From Nannocystis exedens (GTDB lineage: Bacteria; Myxococcota_A; Polyangia; Nannocystales; Nannocystaceae): 64,000 bases of DNA. A model generated the notes under the pieces. That model was not told the DNA's origin. It saw only the letters and a program-made list of their open reading frames with translations, and made no database searches. The stretch lies in assembly GCF_002343915.1 (NCBI RefSeq), contig NZ_NETK01000001.1, positions 5,594,001 through 5,658,000 of the forward strand, written 5' to 3'. A program made the translations under genes and the position numbers. Shown in pieces: positions 47,392-55,932 of the stretch (its first letter is position 1; each line of letters starts with the position of its first letter).

Positions 47392-49038
47392 GTGAGCGGG
47401 GTCGCGGCGCTGCTCGACCGCCTGGTCGCGCAGTTCGAGGGGCCCTACGACTTCCTGCGCGAGCTGGTGCAGAACGCCCTCGACGCCGGCAGCGACCGCG
47501 CCGAGGTGGCGCTCGACGTCCACCCCGGCGAGTCGGCCGACCCCGACGAGGTGGTGTTCGAGCTGCGGGTCGCCGACGCCGGCGCGGGCATGGACGAGGC
47601 GATCATCGACGGCGGGCTGACGCGCCTGTTCGCGTCGACCAAGGCCGACGACCGCACGATGGCCGGCGGGTTCGGGATCGGCTTCGTCAGCGTGTTCGCC
47701 TGGCAGCCCGACGCGGTGGTGGTGCAGACGGGCCGCGCCGGCGAGGCGTGGGAGCTGACGTTCTACGCCGACCGCCGGTTCGACAAGCGGCCGCTCGCCG
47801 AGCCGTTCGAGGGCACGACGGTGACGCTGCTGCGCCGGGGCCGGGCGCCCGAGCGGGTCCAGATCGCCGAGGCCGTGCGCGACAGCCTGTGGCGCTGGTG
47901 CCGGTTCTGCCGGCTCGAGCTGTCGTTCGAGGACGTCGCCGGCGGCGAGGGGCCGGAGCTGATCCAGGACGCTCCGGCGCCGCCGGGGGCGCTGGCCGTC
48001 GTCGAGGCCCAGGCCGACGGGGCGATCCACGTGGCCTTCGCGGTGCCGCCCGAGGCGGTGCTGCTGCGGCGCGGGCTGGTGCTGTCTCAAGGGCCAGCCG
48101 CCGATCTGCTGCCCGACCTGCAGCCGCCGCAGGGGCCGACGCTCGAGCACCTGCAGGTCTGGGCCGACTCGCCGAACCTGCGCACGACGATGGCGCGCGA
48201 CAAGGTCGTCGACGACCCGGGCCGCGCGGCGGTGCTGGGGAAGATCGCGCAGGCGATCGCGGGGCTGCGCGAGCGCCTGGTCGAGAGGACAGCCGAGGCC
48301 GCGGCCGAGGCCGGGCCGTGGACGCCGGCCCGCCACGATCACTACGCGTACCTGCACGCGCACCTGGCCCGCGAGCGCAGCCACCTCGGCGCGAGCCTGC
48401 TCGGGCGGCCGATCCTGCGCGACCTGGCCGGAGAGCGGGCGCTGTCGCTGGCGCAGCTGCAGGCGCTGGGGCGGCCGCTGCTGTGGGCGCCGCTGCAGGC
48501 CAGCGAGGCGACCTCGCGGCTGTTGGCGGTCGCGGCGGGGGCAGGCGTGCCGGTGCTGGCGGCCGAGGCGGGGGACCTCGAGTGGCTCGCTCGCCTGGTC
48601 GAAGGGACAGATCTGACGATGGCCGAGCTCGGCCGCGGCTGCGCGCTGATCCGCGAGGCGCCCGGCGAGGCGGAGGCGCTGCGGGCGACGGTCGAGGCGG
48701 GGCTGGTGAGCGCGGGGGCGCCGGTGCGGCTGCGCGTGGGGACCGGCGAGGCTGGCGAGCCGCCGCGCGGGGGCGTCGGGATCGAGCTCGGGCGCGGGCC
48801 GGTGGGGGTGCTGGTCTTGTGGACAGGTCAGCCGGTGGCCGCGGCGTGCTGGCGCGCGGCGCCGCTGTGGCTCGACGCCGGCGAGCCGCTGCTGCGCGCG
48901 GCGGCGAAGAGCCACGCGGCCGAGCCGCGGGCGGCCTGCCGCGCGCTGGCGCTGGCGATCCGCGCGCAGCTCCTCGATGCGCCGGCGCCGGAGCGGGTGG
49001 CGGAGGCGATCGACGCGGCGCTCGGGCGCGCGGGGTGA
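47392..49038 (+). CDS. GHKL (Hsp90-like) ATPase-domain protein
   Basis: A 548-residue protein. Residues 1-about 140 are a GHKL ATP-binding fold: N-box ELVQNALDAG, G1 box DAGAGM and G2 box GGFGIGFVSVF, the layout of Hsp90/MutL-type ATPases (Sacsin-like group). The remaining 400 residues have no recognisable domain. It has no signal or membrane segment. Two genes on lies a 1063-residue protein that may be its partner. The start is GTG; palindromic half-sites (47351-47385) fill the upstream gap. Confidence 0.8.
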   Translation: MSGVAALLDRLVAQFEGPYDFLRELVQNALDAGSDRAEVALDVHPGESADPDEVVFELRVADAGAGMDEAIIDGGLTRLFASTKADDRTMAGGFGIGFVSVFAWQPDAVVVQTGRAGEAWELTFYADRRFDKRPLAEPFEGTTVTLLRRGRAPERVQIAEAVRDSLWRWCRFCRLELSFEDVAGGEGPELIQDAPAPPGALAVVEAQADGAIHVAFAVPPEAVLLRRGLVLSQGPAADLLPDLQPPQGPTLEHLQVWADSPNLRTTMARDKVVDDPGRAAVLGKIAQAIAGLRERLVERTAEAAAEAGPWTPARHDHYAYLHAHLARERSHLGASLLGRPILRDLAGERALSLAQLQALGRPLLWAPLQASEATSRLLAVAAGAGVPVLAAEAGDLEWLARLVEGTDLTMAELGRGCALIREAPGEAEALRATVEAGLVSAGAPVRLRVGTGEAGEPPRGGVGIELGRGPVGVLVLWTGQPVAAACWRAAPLWLDAGEPLLRAAAKSHAAEPRAACRALALAIRAQLLDAPAPERVAEAIDAALGRAG

Positions 49039-49352
49039 GAGCGGCTCGGTCGCGTGACCGTGGCGAGTCAGGTCAGGCCGGCGACGGCGTGCTCGCGGAG
49101 CGAGGCGGGAGCGGAGCGTCGGCCGGCGGGGCGCCTCCCGCGGCGCGAGTGCCCCGAGAGACATGTCGATGAGACGGCGAGGCGCGGCCGTGGCTCGTGG
49201 GCCGGCGCGCTGGCTGTCTCGAGAGACATATCATGCTCCAGACCCGAGCGCCGGCGCCTGGTTGCCGGGCAGGTCGCAGCCTTCGATCGGCGATGGCGAC
49301 CGGAGCCGCCGCGTGCGACAGTGAGCGCACCACCCGCGCCGGAAGACCGACG
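49039..49352. other. 314-bp intergenic region with palindromes
   Basis: It lies between the GHKL gene and the Thr-rich lipoprotein. It holds palindromic elements near 49149 and 49215. GGAAG (49341-49345) is a possible Shine-Dalgarno for a TTG start. No gene is evident. Confidence 0.5.
49215..49228. repeat. palindrome with compensated arms
   Basis: TGTCT-CGAG-AGACA has the exact 5-4-5 architecture, but the innermost pair is T-A instead of C-G: both arms changed together. Confidence 0.8.
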
Positions 49353-50072
49353 TTGACGACGACGAAGCTCATGACCCTCCTCGGTGCGCTGGCTCTTGTC
49401 AGCGGGGCCTGCGGGCCCGAGCCGGCGACGACCGCGACCACGCCGTCGGAGACGAACACGGGGAGCGACACGACGACCACGGCGCCGACGACCACGGCGC
49501 CGACGACGGAGCCGGGGACGACGACGACGGCGCCGGGGACGACGACGACGGAGCCGGGGACGACGACGAGCGACACGACGACCGGCGGGGAGTGCGTGGC
49601 GTTCGAGACGTTCGAGCCGCCGGACGAGGACGTGCTGCCGGTGCAGTTCACGTGCGGGCAGGACGCCGTGGTGTGCCCGTCGAACGGGCCGGCGGGGCTG
49701 TTCACGTTCGAGGGCGCGCCGGAGCGGGAGGACGCGGCCGGCACCGAGGATCTGTCGCGCGTGCATTGCCTGCTCGAGGCGCTGCGGGACCGCACGCCGG
49801 GGCTGGTCACGTACGAGCTGAGCTGGCCGGTGCTGGGCACCGACAGGGGGGCGCTCGAGATCGCCGGCGAGTTCGTGATCTCGCGCCGAGAGGTCCTCAA
49901 CGACTTCAACTACGAGTACCGGGAGGCGGCGCTGCTCCTCGAGCCGCCGCAGCTGTTCGCCGACTGTCGGGCGCAGAACACCGCGAGCGCGGCGTGGGCG
50001 TGCCTGCGGCCGTACATCCTGGTCGATTCGCAGCAGCTCGAGTGCGTGACGGCGCCGCTCGTCTGCGCGTGA
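49353..50072 (+). CDS. Thr-rich tethered lipoprotein
   Basis: A 239-residue lipoprotein: short signal (LMTLLGALALVSGAC), a Thr/Pro/Glu/Gly tether of about 55 residues built of repeated TTT(A/E)P units, and a compact C-terminal domain with eight or so cysteines, likely disulfide-bonded. TTG at 49353 is preferred because GGAAG lies 7 bases upstream and the product then has a lysine before the hydrophobic core; ATG at 49371 is the alternative. Its place between the GHKL ATPase and the giant protein may or may not be functional. Confidence 0.7.
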   Translation: MTTTKLMTLLGALALVSGACGPEPATTATTPSETNTGSDTTTTAPTTTAPTTEPGTTTTAPGTTTTEPGTTTSDTTTGGECVAFETFEPPDEDVLPVQFTCGQDAVVCPSNGPAGLFTFEGAPEREDAAGTEDLSRVHCLLEALRDRTPGLVTYELSWPVLGTDRGALEIAGEFVISRREVLNDFNYEYREAALLLEPPQLFADCRAQNTASAAWACLRPYILVDSQQLECVTAPLVCA

Positions 50073-50109
50073 CGGAGCCCGCGCGCGGGTGCGGGGCGCC
50101 GGGTTGCGG

Positions 50110-50115
50110 TAGACT
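50110..50115 (+). promoter_or_regulatory. candidate -10 box (TAGACT)
   Basis: TAGACT lies 55 bases before the ATG at 50170. A GTG at 50123 is out of frame, so this would give an mRNA with a leader and the GGAGGGG ribosome-binding site (about 50157-50163). Confidence 0.3.
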
Positions 50116-50169
50116 CGCGCGCGTGCCGGCGCGGCGGACGGGGACGAGCGCTCGCGGGAGGGGCCGCGG

Positions 50170-53100
50170 ATGAGCGAGCTGCACCCGAGCGTGGCCTCGG
50201 TGCTCGCGCGGATCCGCCGCGCCGAGGGCGACGCGGGGGCGCTGCGCGCGTTCACGGTGGCGCGCACCGAGGCGGTGCTGCGCCTGCGCGAGCTGCCGCG
50301 GCCGGGGGCGTGGCACTTCACGCTGCCGCTGGTGCGGGCGGCCAACGCGGTGGCGCCCGGGGCCCGCGGCTTCGCCCGCGAGCGCGAGGACGGCGAGCTG
50401 CGGACGCTGACGCTGACGTTCTCGACGGCCGGCTTCGACTACGCGGACGTCGACCTGCGCGGGCTGGTGCTGGCGGCGGCGGAGGGCGATTCGGACATGT
50501 CCGAAGGGTCATATCCTTCGGGGCCGGCGGCGGCGTGGCGCCGGCTGGTCGGCGCGGGCGTCAACGAGGCGCTGGCCGGCGCGCCGGTGGCGGTCGAGGT
50601 GCGGACCGCGGCGGGGGCGGTGCGATATGTCCGCAAGGACAGCCACGCGGCCGGCCAGGACCCGTACGGCGAGCTGCGGTCGGCCGGGCGCTGCCTGCCG
50701 CAGGCGTTCGAGGTCGAGCTGCAGTGGCCGCGGCCGGGCTTCGGGCGCCGACTGACGAGCTGGCTGGCGCGCCAGGCCGGGGCCGAGGCGGGGCTGACGG
50801 AGCTGTGGCTGGCGGCGCTGCCGGGGGCGGAGCCGAGCCAGACGGCGAGCAAGGGGATCGAGCTGGGACGGCCGCTGCCGGGGCTCAAGGTGTCTCTCGG
50901 GACAGCCGAGGCGCCGGTCGGGACGTGGGGCTGGGCGCCGGAGCAGGGCGGGCCGTGGCTGGTGCGCGAGGGGGTGCGGCTGGTGTCGCTGGCGCCGGCG
51001 CTGACCCGCCTCGGGCTGACGCCCGCCGAGTTCGCGGGGTGGATCGAGTGCCCGCGGGTGCGGTTGACCGCCGACGAGGCGTCGGTGGCGCTCGACGCCG
51101 GCTGCGAGCTGCTGGCGGCGTGGCTGCTCGACGCGCGCGCCCACAGCTTCCCCGACAAGAGCGCGGCGGGCTTCGCGGTCCAGTGGCCGACCGAGCTGCG
51201 TCACGCGCCGACGGTGAGCGGCCGGCCGGCGCCGATCGAGCAGGTCGCCCAGCGCTGCCGCCAGGGCCGCGACCTGGTCTACGTGTGGCCGCACCAGGCC
51301 GAGTCGGTGGCGCCGGCGATCCAGGCGCGAGTGTACGCGCTGTGGCCGTCGGAGCTGGCGCTGCTGCTGAAGCAGATCCCCGAGGCCCGGCCGGTGCCGG
51401 CGCGCGCGCTCGGCGAGAGCCCGCAGTTCGAACGAGCTGACCTTTCGAACCTGTTCAAAAGCGCATTGCCTCCTGTACAGGTTCCGATGGGGCCGGAGGC
51501 GAGCGCGGCCACGGCCGCGGGCGCCCGCGTGCGCGTGACGGTCGAGGCGTTCGTGCATCGGTTCGCGTCGGCCGAGGAGGGGGCGATCGCGCTGCTGTTC
51601 CACGAGCGGCGGGTCGCCCACGTGCGCGAGCCGGCGCGCACGATCGCCGGGGTGACGCTGGTGGCCAAGCTGGCCGGCGAGACGCCCGAGGCGCTGACGA
51701 TCGACGGGCTGCGGGCCGAGAAGGGGCTCCTCAACGCGATCGCCGAGAGCTGCCGGGCGGCGGCGCTGCGGGTCCTCGATCGTCTGCTGGCGCCGGCGCT
51801 GGCCCACGAGAGCCCGTGGGAGCTGCCGCTGGTGCGCGCGCAGGCGAATGCGCTGACGGGGGCGGCGCTGGCGGTGCGCTACCGGCCGCGGCGCGAGCCG
51901 GGCGGCGAAGAGGCGGCGGCGCTGGCGTGGGACGAGTCGCCGCTGCTGGCGCTGGCGGTCGGGCACGACATGGCCGGGCAGCCGGTGACGCTGCAGCAGG
52001 CGCTGGTCCGCTGCCGCGAGGTCGGCGGGATCGTGGTCGAGGACCCGAAGCAGCGCTGGACGACCTTCCGCTCGCCCGACCCTCGCCACGAGCCGTGGGC
52101 GCTGAGCCGCGAGGGCCGGGCGCTGTGCGAGCGGATGATCGGCGCGGCTGTCCTTTGGGACATGCCGACGACGCCCGAGGGCCACCTGCTGCCGGCGCCG
52201 GCGCAGGACCAGCGGCGCCTGGTCCTCGGGCCAGGTGCGATCGCGCAGGCGCTCGCGTCGGCGCGGCCGCCGTGGGAGCGCGCCGAGCTGCGAGCCCACC
52301 TGCTGGTCGCGGAGGCGCTCGGGCTGGCGGTGGCCGAGGTGGTCGACGCGCCGCTGTGGGTCCGCTACGACCCACGCACGCTCGAGCCGGTGCGGATGGT
52401 GTCGCGCTCGGACGCGCGGACGGAGCAGCTCGGGCTGCTGCCGCCGGGGTCGGGGACGCGCGCGCTGGCCGGGCCGGCGCTGCTGGTGACGCCCGGCGAG
52501 GCGCGGCTGCTGCACGCGGCCGGGCACCCGCTGGCGGCCGCGGCGACGGCAGCGACGACGACGCGACCCACCCGGGCGCCGGTGCGCCGCGCCGGGGGGG
52601 CTCCGCCGCCGCTGGCGGTGCTGCCGGTGGCCGACGCGCTGTACCTGGGAGCGCTGCGCGTCGAGGCCCGGCCGGCCAAGATCGCGGTGTGGGGCGGCGG
52701 GCTGCACATCAACGACCTCGAGCTGCCGCCGCCGCTCGACTGGATCGGCGGACGCCTGGCGCTGACCCGCGAGGGCGCGCGGGCCGGGAGCGAACGCCTG
52801 GCGGCGCAGGTGAAGGGGCTGGCCCGCGAGGTGGTGCGCACGGCGCTGCGCGAGCGGCTGCTGCACGCGCCCGGCTCGCCCCAGCGGGCCGGGCTCGACG
52901 CCTTCCACGAGCGCTGCGCGGCGCCTGGTTCGCCTGTCTCGGAGTTCATGCGCGAAAAGCCAGGGCTCGACGCACATGCCCTATCGGACATGTGCGCGCA
53001 GTCGCTGAAGCAGCACCCGCTGCGCCGGCTGGCCCCGGGGCCGCGCCGGCTCGAGGGGCTGCTGCGGCAGGCGCTGACCCGGCCGGTGGCGGTCGAGGGG

Positions 53101-53361
53101 GCGATTCTGTCGTGGCAGGCGGCCCGGCTCGGCAACGCGGAGGGGCGCGCGTGGTCGATCGAGCTCGGGCGCCGCAACGCGGAGATCCAGCAGGCCCTGG
53201 CCGAGGAGGCGCCGCACGACGCGCTGTTCGCGGCCGCGGCCCTGGCGCTGGCCCAGCTGTTCGCCGAGGCGCGCGCGCGCGGGCTGCCGGGCTCCGGGCT
53301 TCCCGAGGAGCTGGTGGCCGGGTATCGTGTCCTCGCCTTGCTGTACGCACATGTCCCTTGA
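50170..53361 (+). CDS. large protein of unknown function (1063 residues)
   Basis: A 1063-residue soluble protein with no motif I recognise. It is Ala/Leu/Arg-rich with alternating helices and strands and may contain several alpha/beta domains. GGAGGGG about 6 bases before the ATG is a good ribosome-binding site. The gene carries an unusual load of palindromes: 50490, 50515, an exact core at 50628, 50891, 51447-51484, an exact core at 52149, 52218 and 52971. Position suggests it works with the GHKL ATPase two genes upstream, as large GHKL-associated proteins can, but this is inference. Confidence 0.8.
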   Translation: MSELHPSVASVLARIRRAEGDAGALRAFTVARTEAVLRLRELPRPGAWHFTLPLVRAANAVAPGARGFAREREDGELRTLTLTFSTAGFDYADVDLRGLVLAAAEGDSDMSEGSYPSGPAAAWRRLVGAGVNEALAGAPVAVEVRTAAGAVRYVRKDSHAAGQDPYGELRSAGRCLPQAFEVELQWPRPGFGRRLTSWLARQAGAEAGLTELWLAALPGAEPSQTASKGIELGRPLPGLKVSLGTAEAPVGTWGWAPEQGGPWLVREGVRLVSLAPALTRLGLTPAEFAGWIECPRVRLTADEASVALDAGCELLAAWLLDARAHSFPDKSAAGFAVQWPTELRHAPTVSGRPAPIEQVAQRCRQGRDLVYVWPHQAESVAPAIQARVYALWPSELALLLKQIPEARPVPARALGESPQFERADLSNLFKSALPPVQVPMGPEASAATAAGARVRVTVEAFVHRFASAEEGAIALLFHERRVAHVREPARTIAGVTLVAKLAGETPEALTIDGLRAEKGLLNAIAESCRAAALRVLDRLLAPALAHESPWELPLVRAQANALTGAALAVRYRPRREPGGEEAAALAWDESPLLALAVGHDMAGQPVTLQQALVRCREVGGIVVEDPKQRWTTFRSPDPRHEPWALSREGRALCERMIGAAVLWDMPTTPEGHLLPAPAQDQRRLVLGPGAIAQALASARPPWERAELRAHLLVAEALGLAVAEVVDAPLWVRYDPRTLEPVRMVSRSDARTEQLGLLPPGSGTRALAGPALLVTPGEARLLHAAGHPLAAAATAATTTRPTRAPVRRAGGAPPPLAVLPVADALYLGALRVEARPAKIAVWGGGLHINDLELPPPLDWIGGRLALTREGARAGSERLAAQVKGLAREVVRTALRERLLHAPGSPQRAGLDAFHERCAAPGSPVSEFMREKPGLDAHALSDMCAQSLKQHPLRRLAPGPRRLEGLLRQALTRPVAVEGAILSWQAARLGNAEGRAWSIELGRRNAEIQQALAEEAPHDALFAAAALALAQLFAEARARGLPGSGLPEELVAGYRVLALLYAHVP
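50490..50505. repeat. 16-bp perfect palindrome in coding sequence
   Basis: TTCGGACATGTCCGAA, with no spacer; followed by GAAGG...CCTTC within 20 bp. It encodes SDMSE in an apparently variable loop. Confidence 0.75.
50628..50641. repeat. dispersed palindrome, exact core, in coding sequence
   Basis: TGTCC-GCAA-GGACA, read as Val-Arg-Lys-Asp. Confidence 0.85.
51447..51484. repeat. long-spaced palindrome in coding sequence
   Basis: GAACCTGT (51447-51454) pairs perfectly with ACAGGTTC (51477-51484), and CCTGTACAGG inside the right arm is itself a 10-bp palindrome. Confidence 0.6.
52149..52162. repeat. dispersed palindrome, exact core, in coding sequence
   Basis: TGTCC-TTTG-GGACA, read as Val-Leu-Trp-Asp. 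Confidence 0.85.
52971..52996. repeat. 8-bp-stem palindrome in coding sequence
   Basis: CGCACATG, a 10-base loop, CATGTGCG; the interior TGCCC-TATC-GGACA keeps the 5-4-5 pattern with one mismatch. Confidence 0.7.
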
Positions 53362-54118
53362 GTCATCCATGAAGCACGCCTCCAACCGCGAGTGGCTCGC
53401 CGCCGAGCCGTTCACGCTGGCCCTGTCGGCCGGGTTCTTCGGCTTCTTCGCCCACACCGGGGTGCTGCAGGCGCTCGAGGAGGCCGGGCTGACGCCGCGG
53501 CGGATCGTCGGGGTCAGCGCAGGGGCGCTGGCCGGCGGGCTGTGGGCGTCCGGGCTGTCGGCGACCGAGCTGGCCGAGGAGCTGCTGCGCCTGCGCCGGG
53601 CCGACTTCTGGGACCCGGGGCTGCCGCTCGGAGGGCTGCTCAAAGGCGGCAAGTTCGCGGCGAAGCTGCGCTCGCTGCTCGACGACCGCGGGGTCCGCCG
53701 GGTCGAGGACTGCCGGCTGCCGTTCGCGGCGGTGGTCTACGACATCGCGTCCCGCCGGGTCCGCGCGGTCGACCAGGGGCCGCTGGGACCGGCGATCCAG
53801 GCGTCCTGCACGGTGCCGCTGATGTTCCGCCCGCTCCGCCACGAGGGCCGCCTGCTGCTCGACGGCGGGGTGGCCGACCGCCTGGGCCTGTGCGCGCTGC
53901 AGCCCGGCGAACGGGCGCTCCACCACGCGCTGCGCTCGCGCAGCCCGTGGCGCGGGCTGTCGGCGGAGGTGCCGAAGGGGCTGTCCGATGGGCCAGGTCG
54001 CAAGGTGCTGGTGGTCGACGACCTGCCGCGGGTGACGCCGTTCCGCCTCGACGCCGGGCCGGCGGCGCTGCGCCGCGGACACGCGGCGATGGCGGCGTGG
54101 CTGGCGGGGCCGGCGTGA
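53351..54118 (+). CDS. patatin-like phospholipase
   Basis: A 255-residue patatin/RssA-type protein. The nucleophile elbow is GVSAG, with its serine at about residue 51, and the Asp of the catalytic dyad is in DGGVADR. The usual glycine-rich oxyanion motif reads SAGFFGFFAHTG. The ATG at 53351 overlaps the end of the giant gene by 11 bases, suggesting coupling; ATG at 53369 is an alternative. Likely a cytosolic lipase or esterase. Confidence 0.82.
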   Translation: MSLESSMKHASNREWLAAEPFTLALSAGFFGFFAHTGVLQALEEAGLTPRRIVGVSAGALAGGLWASGLSATELAEELLRLRRADFWDPGLPLGGLLKGGKFAAKLRSLLDDRGVRRVEDCRLPFAAVVYDIASRRVRAVDQGPLGPAIQASCTVPLMFRPLRHEGRLLLDGGVADRLGLCALQPGERALHHALRSRSPWRGLSAEVPKGLSDGPGRKVLVVDDLPRVTPFRLDAGPAALRRGHAAMAAWLAGPA

Positions 54119-54187
54119 GGCGAGCCTCGCGCCGGCCCTGAGACAGGTCTCTTCGTGCGCTCGCGGGGCAGCGAGCGTCGCTAGCTT

Positions 54188-54547
54188 TTACAAGCTCGCG
54201 CGCTTGTCGGGCGGCGGAAAGAGCCGTTCATGCAGCGCGCAGCGCAGGGAATGCGTCCAGGCTTCGTCGTACGGCCCGCCTCCTGGCTCGATCCGGAACG
54301 CGCCGTGCGGTCGCCTCCCGAGGCGCGGCTCCCAGAACCAGACTTCAGCCAGCACGCGCGGCGGGTGGGCGGACTTGTCCTTGATGAGGTAAGCCATCGC
54401 GGTGAGGGGATCTTCGTCCCCGAGCGTCCAGCTGCCGAGCAGCAACGGTTCACCGAAGTACTCGAAGTCGGGATGCAGTTCAGGATTGAGATGGACGATG
54501 GGGCCCTGCGGAACAAACACAGGAGCTTTCGATACGACGACACTCAT
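54188..54547 (-). CDS. hypothetical protein
   Basis: A 119-residue soluble protein I do not recognise, with a Trp/Asp/Pro-rich core (FEYFGEPLLLGSWTLGDEDPLTA) and no signal peptide or membrane helix. Its codon use is slightly less extreme in GC than its neighbours, which could mean later arrival. It has no evident operon partner. Confidence 0.65.
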   Translation of the reverse strand: MSVVVSKAPVFVPQGPIVHLNPELHPDFEYFGEPLLLGSWTLGDEDPLTAMAYLIKDKSAHPPRVLAEVWFWEPRLGRRPHGAFRIEPGGGPYDEAWTHSLRCALHERLFPPPDKRASL

Positions 54548-54651
54548 GCCGCGAGGCCGCATAGCAAACGGCGACGGGCGCGTCCATGGCGTGGAGGCGT
54601 CAATCGTCCGAGCAGAGCCCGATGCTCCTGTGTGGGGGCGGCCGCGGCCTG

Positions 54652-55932
54652 TCAGTCGTCGTCTTCTCGCTCGCGGGCCTCGGCGGCAGCGGCCGCGGCT
54701 TCGCGTAGACGGCGGAGCTCCTCGAGCTCGGGGGCGAGGGCCTGTTCGTCGAGGCCGCGGCGGGCGGCGGCCCACCGGGCGGCGTCGTGGACCCGCGGGT
54801 CGGGCTCGAGCAGGCCGGCGGCGAAGGCGTGGCGCTCGCCGGGGTCGGGCGCGCCGGTGCGGTTGCCGAGCGCGAGGAGGGCGTTGCGCCGCATGAGGCG
54901 GTGGGGGATCCGCCGCAGGGCAGTGTGGCGGACGAAGCCGCGATACTGGGCCCCGCCGAGCGCGGCCATGGCGGTGACGGTGGGCGCCGGCCGGGGCGCG
55001 GGCGGGAGCCAGGCGACGGCGGGGATCCGGGCGTTGCGGCCGAGACCGGCGTTGTAGGGGCAGACCTCCTGGCACACGTCGCAGCCGGCCAGGCGCTCGC
55101 CGAACTTTTCGGACATGTCCTCCGGGACATGCCCGCGGTGCTCGATGGTGAGGTAGCTGAGGCAGCGCCGCGGGTCGAGCTGGCCGGGGGCGTCGAAGGC
55201 TGCCGTCGGGCAGGCGTCGAGGCAGCGGGTGCAGGCGCCGCAGGCGTCCCACGGCGGGCTGGTCGGGGCGGCGGTGGGATGGCCTTCGGGCCAGGTGGCG
55301 GTGCAGAGGAGCTCGCCGAGCAGGACGTAGCTGCCGAGGCCGGGGACGATCAGGCAGCCGTGCTTGCCGAGAAAGCCGAGCCCGGCCAGGGCGGCGGCGC
55401 TGCGCTCGAGGACGGGCTTGGTGTCGACGCAGATCAGGCTGCGCACGCCCGGCAGCTCGGCGTGCAGAGCGGCCTCGAGGGCGATCAGGCGCTGGTGGAC
55501 GACGGTGTGGTAGTCGCGGCTGCGGGCGTAGCGGGCGATCGGGCCCGGCTCGCCGCCGTAGGGGACGGCGGCGACGAGCAAGCTGCGCGCGCCGGGGAGC
55601 ATGCCCTCGGGGTGCTTGCGCAGGTCGACGGTGCGCGGGATGAAGTCCATGTCGCCCGCCTTGCCGGCGGCGACGTAGGCGTCCAGCGCGGCCCGGGCCG
55701 GGGCGAAGCCGGGGTGGTCGAGGCGGACGACGCCGAGTTTCAAAAGGCCGTTGCCCTCGGCGACGGCGGCGAGGCGGGCGAGGATCGCGGGGGTGAGGAC
55801 CGGAGCCTCGTCGGCGAGGGCTGGGGTCGATGCGGCGCTGTCCTCGGGGACAGGTGAGCCGCGCGGCGTGGCCTCGCCCGCGGGGGTGACGTCCGGTCCT
55901 GGAGGGCTGTCTTTGGGAACAGGTTGATTCAC
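54652..55932 (-). CDS. queG: epoxyqueuosine reductase
   Basis: A 426-residue enzyme of queuosine tRNA-modification, reducing epoxyqueuosine with a cobalamin and two 4Fe-4S clusters. The clusters are at CGACTRCLDACPTAAF and CDVCQEVCPYN, and GFLGKHG is typical. The C-terminal 100 residues are HEAT-like repeats. The GTG start overlaps the Nudix stop (GTGA). The first 45 residues are a Pro/Ser/Asp-rich extension built from two palindromes (55839 and about 55907), and a third (55116) adds PEDMS near residue 270, so palindromes have visibly altered this protein. Confidence 0.92.
   Translation of the reverse strand: MNQPVPKDSPPGPDVTPAGEATPRGSPVPEDSAASTPALADEAPVLTPAILARLAAVAEGNGLLKLGVVRLDHPGFAPARAALDAYVAAGKAGDMDFIPRTVDLRKHPEGMLPGARSLLVAAVPYGGEPGPIARYARSRDYHTVVHQRLIALEAALHAELPGVRSLICVDTKPVLERSAAALAGLGFLGKHGCLIVPGLGSYVLLGELLCTATWPEGHPTAAPTSPPWDACGACTRCLDACPTAAFDAPGQLDPRRCLSYLTIEHRGHVPEDMSEKFGERLAGCDVCQEVCPYNAGLGRNARIPAVAWLPPAPRPAPTVTAMAALGGAQYRGFVRHTALRRIPHRLMRRNALLALGNRTGAPDPGERHAFAAGLLEPDPRVHDAARWAAARRGLDEQALAPELEELRRLREAAAAAAEAREREDDD
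55116..55129. repeat. dispersed palindrome, exact core, in queG
   Basis: TGTCC-TCCG-GGACA with seven-base arms (CATGTCC/GGACATG), read on the reverse strand as Val-Pro-Glu-Asp-Met. Confidence 0.85.
55839..55852. repeat. dispersed palindrome, exact core, in the queG N-terminal extension
   Basis: TGTCC-TCGG-GGACA with six-base arms (CTGTCC/GGACAG), read on the reverse strand as Val-Pro-Glu-Asp. A weaker element follows at about 55907. Confidence 0.85.

Noticed and set aside
34287..54118. An integrated mobile element or prophage carrying the unknown genes.
   Set aside because: No integrase, transposase, attachment repeats or composition shift was seen; genes are interspersed with housekeeping functions.
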